Part shown: piece after piece, positions 23,159 to 25,725 of the stretch
Numbering within the stretch: position 1 is the stretch's first letter
Layout: each line of letters starts with the position of its first letter
Source: JAIKWW01 sp052169645
GTDB taxonomy: Bacteria; Bacillota; Clostridia; Peptostreptococcales; Anaerovoracaceae
DNA: 25,725 nt
Assembly: GCA_052169645.1 (NCBI GenBank)
Contig: JBQNCA010000020.1
Location: forward strand, 1 to 25,725
Direction: 5' to 3'
The notes under the pieces: generated by a model
Told to the model about the DNA's origin: nothing
What the model saw: the letters and a program-made list of their open reading frames with translations, nothing else
The model's database searches: none
Translations under genes and position numbers: made by a program

Positions 23159-23342
23159 TTGCTATTTGACGAATGTTTTTATAGGTTAAAAGTTTTGAAG
23201 AGAAAGGATTATAAATATAGAAGAAATAAATCGAATTTATGATTCGAGACAATTTGATTGTTGTAAATGACAGTATTTGATTTTATGTGACAGATTGTAT
23301 TTAAATAATAGAGTTGAATCGTGAAAAATTTATTTTATTAGC

Positions 23343-23387
23343 TTTTTAGCGCTAAAAATGGACGTGTAAACTGCGGTATGTTACAAT
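23343..23387 (+). promoter_or_regulatory. gap promoter with abutting 16-bp palindrome
   Basis: TTTTTAGCGCTAAAAA (23343-23358) is a perfect palindrome. It directly abuts TGGACG (23359-23364, 4 of 6 for a -35), followed at 17 bp by TACAAT (23382-23387) with an extended TG. The palindrome is a good candidate operator or activator site for gap. The gene starts 50 bp downstream. Confidence 0.5.
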
Positions 23388-23436
23388 ATTTCAAGTTATA
23401 AATATGTTTTATTTTTGGATACAAAAGGAGATTGGA

Positions 23437-24462
23437 ATGGCTATAAGAATCGGTATCAACGGGTTCGGACGCATAAGCAGAGTTGTTATAAGAATTGCTG
23501 CGAGTATGCCGGATACCTTTGAAATCGCCGCTATCAACTATCGAAATGTCGATCTTGACTACATGATTTATATGATGAAGTATGATACAACTTTCGGCAG
23601 ATTCGACGGAACTCTCAGCAAGTATGAAGAAGGTACTGAAAAAGGAATTATAATAAACGGAAGGAAGGTTGCAGTTCTCGAAGGCGGAGATCCTATCCCA
23701 TGGGGAGCACATGGCGCCGATTATGTTATAGAAGGTACGGGAGCATATGTTACTACTGACAGAGCTCAGGAACACCTTGACGGAGGAGCAAAGAAGGTAA
23801 TCATCACAGCGCCTGCAAAGGATAAGCTTACTCCAACCTTTGTAATGGGTGTAAACCATGAAAAATATACCAAGGATATGAAGGTTGTTTCAAATGCTTC
23901 ATGCACTACAAATTGCCTTGCTCCTGTAGTCAAGGTGTTGAATGACAAGTTCGGTGTAAAGCACGGACTGATGTCTACAATTCATGCTGCCACAGCAAAA
24001 CAGAAAGTTGTCGACATGCGTTCTATGAGCGATTGGAGAAGAGGTCGTGCATCTTTCAATAATATAATTCCTACAAGTACAGGAGCCGCAAAGGCTGTAG
24101 GATTGGTTATCCCTGAGGTTCAGGGTAAATTGACAGGCATCGCTTATCGCATACCGACAGTAGATGTTTCATTGGTTGATTTGAATATAGCACTTGAAAG
24201 ACCTACCACTTATGAGGAGGTGTGCCGAGCTATGAAGGAAGCATCTGAAGGCTCAATGAAGGGCATTCTAGGATATACCGAGGATGAGGTTGTTTCCAGT
24301 GATTTCATAGGTGAACCTTGTACATCCGTATTTGATGCAGCTGAGGGAACCATGATAGGGGATAATCTTATAAAGATTATTGCATGGTATGATAATGAAT
24401 ACGGATATTCAAAGAAAATTCTTGAACTTGTCGAGTATATGTATGCGGTTGATAATAAATAG
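23437..24462 (+). CDS. gap: Type I glyceraldehyde-3-phosphate dehydrogenase, atypical cofactor site
   Basis: Phosphorylating GAPDH (glyceraldehyde-3-P + Pi + NAD(P)+ to 1,3-bisphosphoglycerate), cytoplasmic, 341 residues. The Rossmann start is 'GINGFGRISR', catalytic Cys156 lies in 'SNASCTTNC' and His183 in 'STIHAATAKQ'. The S-loop and 'WYDNEYGYSKK' near the end are normal. Two usual NAD-specificity positions differ: the Asp after 'IN' (Asp32 in Bacillus numbering) is Tyr35, followed by Arg, and the S-loop Leu-Pro pair (187-188) is Met194-Arg195. These changes are of the kind that favour NADP(H), though this is inference. The start at 23437 has AAGGAG 7 nt upstream; the longer frame from 23404 does not. 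pgk and tpi are not adjacent. Confidence 0.93.
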   Translation: MAIRIGINGFGRISRVVIRIAASMPDTFEIAAINYRNVDLDYMIYMMKYDTTFGRFDGTLSKYEEGTEKGIIINGRKVAVLEGGDPIPWGAHGADYVIEGTGAYVTTDRAQEHLDGGAKKVIITAPAKDKLTPTFVMGVNHEKYTKDMKVVSNASCTTNCLAPVVKVLNDKFGVKHGLMSTIHAATAKQKVVDMRSMSDWRRGRASFNNIIPTSTGAAKAVGLVIPEVQGKLTGIAYRIPTVDVSLVDLNIALERPTTYEEVCRAMKEASEGSMKGILGYTEDEVVSSDFIGEPCTSVFDAAEGTMIGDNLIKIIAWYDNEYGYSKKILELVEYMYAVDNK

Positions 24463-24544
24463 AGGATTTTGTCCCGAAGAAATTTATTAGGGAAAGGCTA
24501 TTGTAAAACCGCTCTAAAAAGAGATTATTGCGAAACAGATTGTA

Positions 24545-24598
24545 AAACGGGAGACTTTTGAGAGATAAACTCATTACATCAAAGGACTTCCGTTTTTT
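24545..24598 (+). terminator. Terminator after gap
   Basis: AAAACGGGAG...CTTTTGA (24545-24561) pairs with TCAAAG...CTTCCGTTTT (24579-24597), with small bulges, followed by T. It lies about 80 bp after the gap stop. The intervening DNA has two copies of ATTGTAAAAC 40 bp apart but no gene. Confidence 0.65.
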
Positions 24599-24600
24599 GA

Positions 24601-24651
24601 TAATACTTTAGTTGAGGATTCGAAGGGTTACAGCGAAGAATCAAAGAACCA
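24601..24651 (+). repeat. Dispersed intergenic repeat, copy B (copy A 956-1009)
   Basis: Matches 956-1009 in order, with TAATACTT, GGATTCGA, AGCGAAGAA and TCAAAGAACCA shared, and like that copy begins right after a terminator. The rest of the ~400-bp gap up to 24864 holds no recognisable gene beyond three very short frames near its end. Confidence 0.6.
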
Positions 24652-24827
24652 TAGTTTTAGTCGGTGTTGTGATTGATGTAATATTTCTGTGAATACAAAA
24701 ATCAATAAGATATCTTTAAATTAATGTTTTATATTGTAAATTTATAGGAATGATTTTTGTATGAAAGATTGGATATGGAAAATAAAGATGAAAACAACGC
24801 GGAAACGGTAAAAACGGAAAGGAGAGG

Positions 24828-24863
24828 ATGATTCAGCTTTTTATTGGGATCATACGAGATTGA
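24828..24863 (+). CDS. Possible 11-codon leader peptide ahead of hisA
   Basis: ATG at 24828 begins a frame coding MIQLFIGIIRD and stops at TGA 24861-24863, one base before the hisA ATG. GGAGAGG stands directly before it, although the distance to the ATG is short (3 nt from GGAG). Its ATG overlaps the TGA of an 18-codon frame starting at 24775. It contains no histidine codons, so it is not a classical his attenuator peptide; a coupling role is possible. Confidence 0.3.
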   Translation: MIQLFIGIIRD

Positions 24864-24864
24864 T

Positions 24865-25647
24865 ATGAAATTCAGACCATGCATAGATATTCACAAGGGA
24901 AAGGTTAAACAGATAGTGGGTGGAAGCCTGCGAGATGTTGACGGCATTGTGAATGAAAATTTTGTGTCGGAGAAACCTGCTTCATATTATGCCGATTTAT
25001 ATAAATCAGACGGAGCATCAGGAGGGCATATTATATTGCTGGACTCCAAGGACAGCAGTTTTTATGAAGCTGATTTGAGAGAGGCGAGGGCGGCGTTGGA
25101 GCATTTTAAAGGCGGAATGCAGATAGGCGGGGGCATAGATGCCGATAATGCAAAGAAATTTATAGAAATGGGAGCATCTCATGTCATTGTCACCTCTTAT
25201 GTATTTAGAGACGGTCAAATTTTATGGGAAAATATTGAGGCTTTAAATAATGCTGTAGGCAGGGAACATATCGTCTTGGATCTGAGCTGCAGGTGCAGAG
25301 GAAGTGATTATTATATTGTGACGGACAGGTGGCAAACGGATACCGATATCAAGATTGGAAATGCGCTGTTCGAGCAACTTGAAATTTATTGCGATGAATT
25401 TCTTGTTCATGCCGTCGATGTGGAAGGCTTATCAAAGGGGGTAGACGAAGAACTTGCCGCTCTGCTTGGAAGACAGAACAGCAATGTGATAACCTATGCC
25501 GGCGGAATAAGAAGAATGGAAGATATAGAACTTTTAAAAAAATTAGGAGAGGGAAAACTGGATTTTACAATAGGGAGCGCCCTTGACCTCTTTGGAGGTG
25601 AAATAAAGTATAAACAAGTTCTTGATAAGGGAGTTCAGTTTCGTTAA
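24865..25647 (+). CDS. hisA: HisA, eukaryotic-type ProFAR isomerase
   Basis: 1-(5-phosphoribosyl)-5-[(5-phosphoribosylamino)methylideneamino]imidazole-4-carboxamide isomerase, an Amadori isomerisation in histidine synthesis; a (beta/alpha)8 barrel of 260 residues. It belongs to the eukaryotic HIS6-like branch rather than the common bacterial branch. It opens 'MKFRPCIDIHKGKVKQIVGGSL' with the first catalytic Asp in 'CIDIH', has 'GGHIILLDS' and 'MQIGGGID', and a second-half acid-base region 'LVHAVDVEGLSKGVD' with a probable catalytic Asp and phosphate loops 'YAGGIRRMEDI' and 'IGSALDLFGG'. The start at 24865 fits the family; a TTG at 24844 would add 7 residues. No other his gene is in the window, so it is detached from any his operon upstream. 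Confidence 0.88.
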   Translation: MKFRPCIDIHKGKVKQIVGGSLRDVDGIVNENFVSEKPASYYADLYKSDGASGGHIILLDSKDSSFYEADLREARAALEHFKGGMQIGGGIDADNAKKFIEMGASHVIVTSYVFRDGQILWENIEALNNAVGREHIVLDLSCRCRGSDYYIVTDRWQTDTDIKIGNALFEQLEIYCDEFLVHAVDVEGLSKGVDEELAALLGRQNSNVITYAGGIRRMEDIELLKKLGEGKLDFTIGSALDLFGGEIKYKQVLDKGVQFR

Positions 25648-25657
25648 GCTTCATAGT

Positions 25658-25694
25658 ACTTATTCACAAGGAGGGAACGCATGCCTGAATAAGT
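25658..25694 (+). promoter_or_regulatory. Hairpin enclosing a ribosome binding site and start codon
   Basis: ACTTATTCA (25658-25666) pairs perfectly with TGAATAAGT (25686-25694). The loop contains AAGGAGG and ATGCC, yet the ATG frame ends after three codons (ATG CCT GAA TAA). A second, competing pairing is TCACAAG (25664-25670) with CTTGTGA (25717-25723), which would cover part of the ribosome binding site. The window ends here, so any controlled gene is out of sight. Confidence 0.4.
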
Positions 25695-25725
25695 GACGTA
25701 TAAGGCTCTGTGAATGCTTGTGAGA

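Noticed and set aside
1..25725. CRISPR array, IS element or prophage
   Set aside because: No regularly spaced repeats, transposase, integrase or terminal inverted repeats with target duplications were seen; the repeats found are in-gene duplications or single small elements.

Overview
The window looks like a chromosomal piece of a low-G+C, anaerobic Clostridia-type Firmicute. The supporting signs are A/T-rich intergenic DNA, strong AGGAGG-type ribosome binding sites, a Gram-positive LexA box, an infC-rpmI-rplT operon behind a Firmicutes-type leader, a propionate/acetate CoA-transferase and a DUF1533-repeat surface-type protein. The exact genus cannot be read from this sequence; Peptostreptococcales/Anaerovoracaceae relatives would be a reasonable guess. 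There is no phage, IS element, rRNA or CRISPR array. The region is mostly housekeeping, with a few unusual genes.

Layout. 1-950: 3' end of a repeat protein and its terminator. 1098-2964: a monocistronic CoA-transferase behind a long symmetric leader. 2988-3177: tRNA-Ser(GGA). 3303-4157: autoregulated lexA. 4419-4536: a nested inverted-repeat element between convergent genes. 4581-5699 (-): a membrane acyltransferase. 5975-7762: cysK plus a pyridoxal/pyridoxamine kinase, i.e. a PLP enzyme next to a PLP-vitamer kinase. 7937-9345: the translation operon infC (AUU start)-rpmI-rplT with an attenuator-type leader. 9423-13054 (-): two tandem membrane GGDEF proteins and an ApbE flavin-transferase lipoprotein. 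13286-16592 (+): a protein with a degenerate FtsZ/tubulin-like N-terminal domain and a coiled-coil tail, then a SEC-C protein. 16682-20197 (-): two G3E (CobW/P47K) GTPases, one with a His-rich metal tract and one fused to a YcgQ/TIGR03943-like domain, plus a split chromate-type transporter pair. 20367-25647 (+): birA, panD, a zinc-ribbon protein of unknown function, gap and a eukaryotic-type hisA.

The most interesting item is the 643-residue protein at 13286-15217. Its first ~235 residues follow FtsZ motif by motif in order and spacing (strand S1/T1 position, T4 position, PFxFEGxKR, [PN]DxLL, the T7 helix region), but the Gly-rich nucleotide loops are gone. It therefore reads as a pseudo-FtsZ joined to a long disordered/coiled-coil tail. 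Other items of note: a GAPDH in which positions that set NAD preference are replaced (Asp32-equivalent to Tyr, Pro188-equivalent to Arg); an orphan reading frame after the His-rich G3E gene that carries a 22-codon in-frame repeat but no start codon; a hairpin element at 4419-4536 that can fold in two mutually exclusive ways; and a dispersed repeat found directly after two terminators 23.6 kb apart.

Several starts were moved from the longest open frame on ribosome-binding-site grounds: acyltransferase 5699, infC 8159 (AUU), rpmI 8700, SEC-C protein 15363, panD 21528, gap 23437 and hisA 24865.
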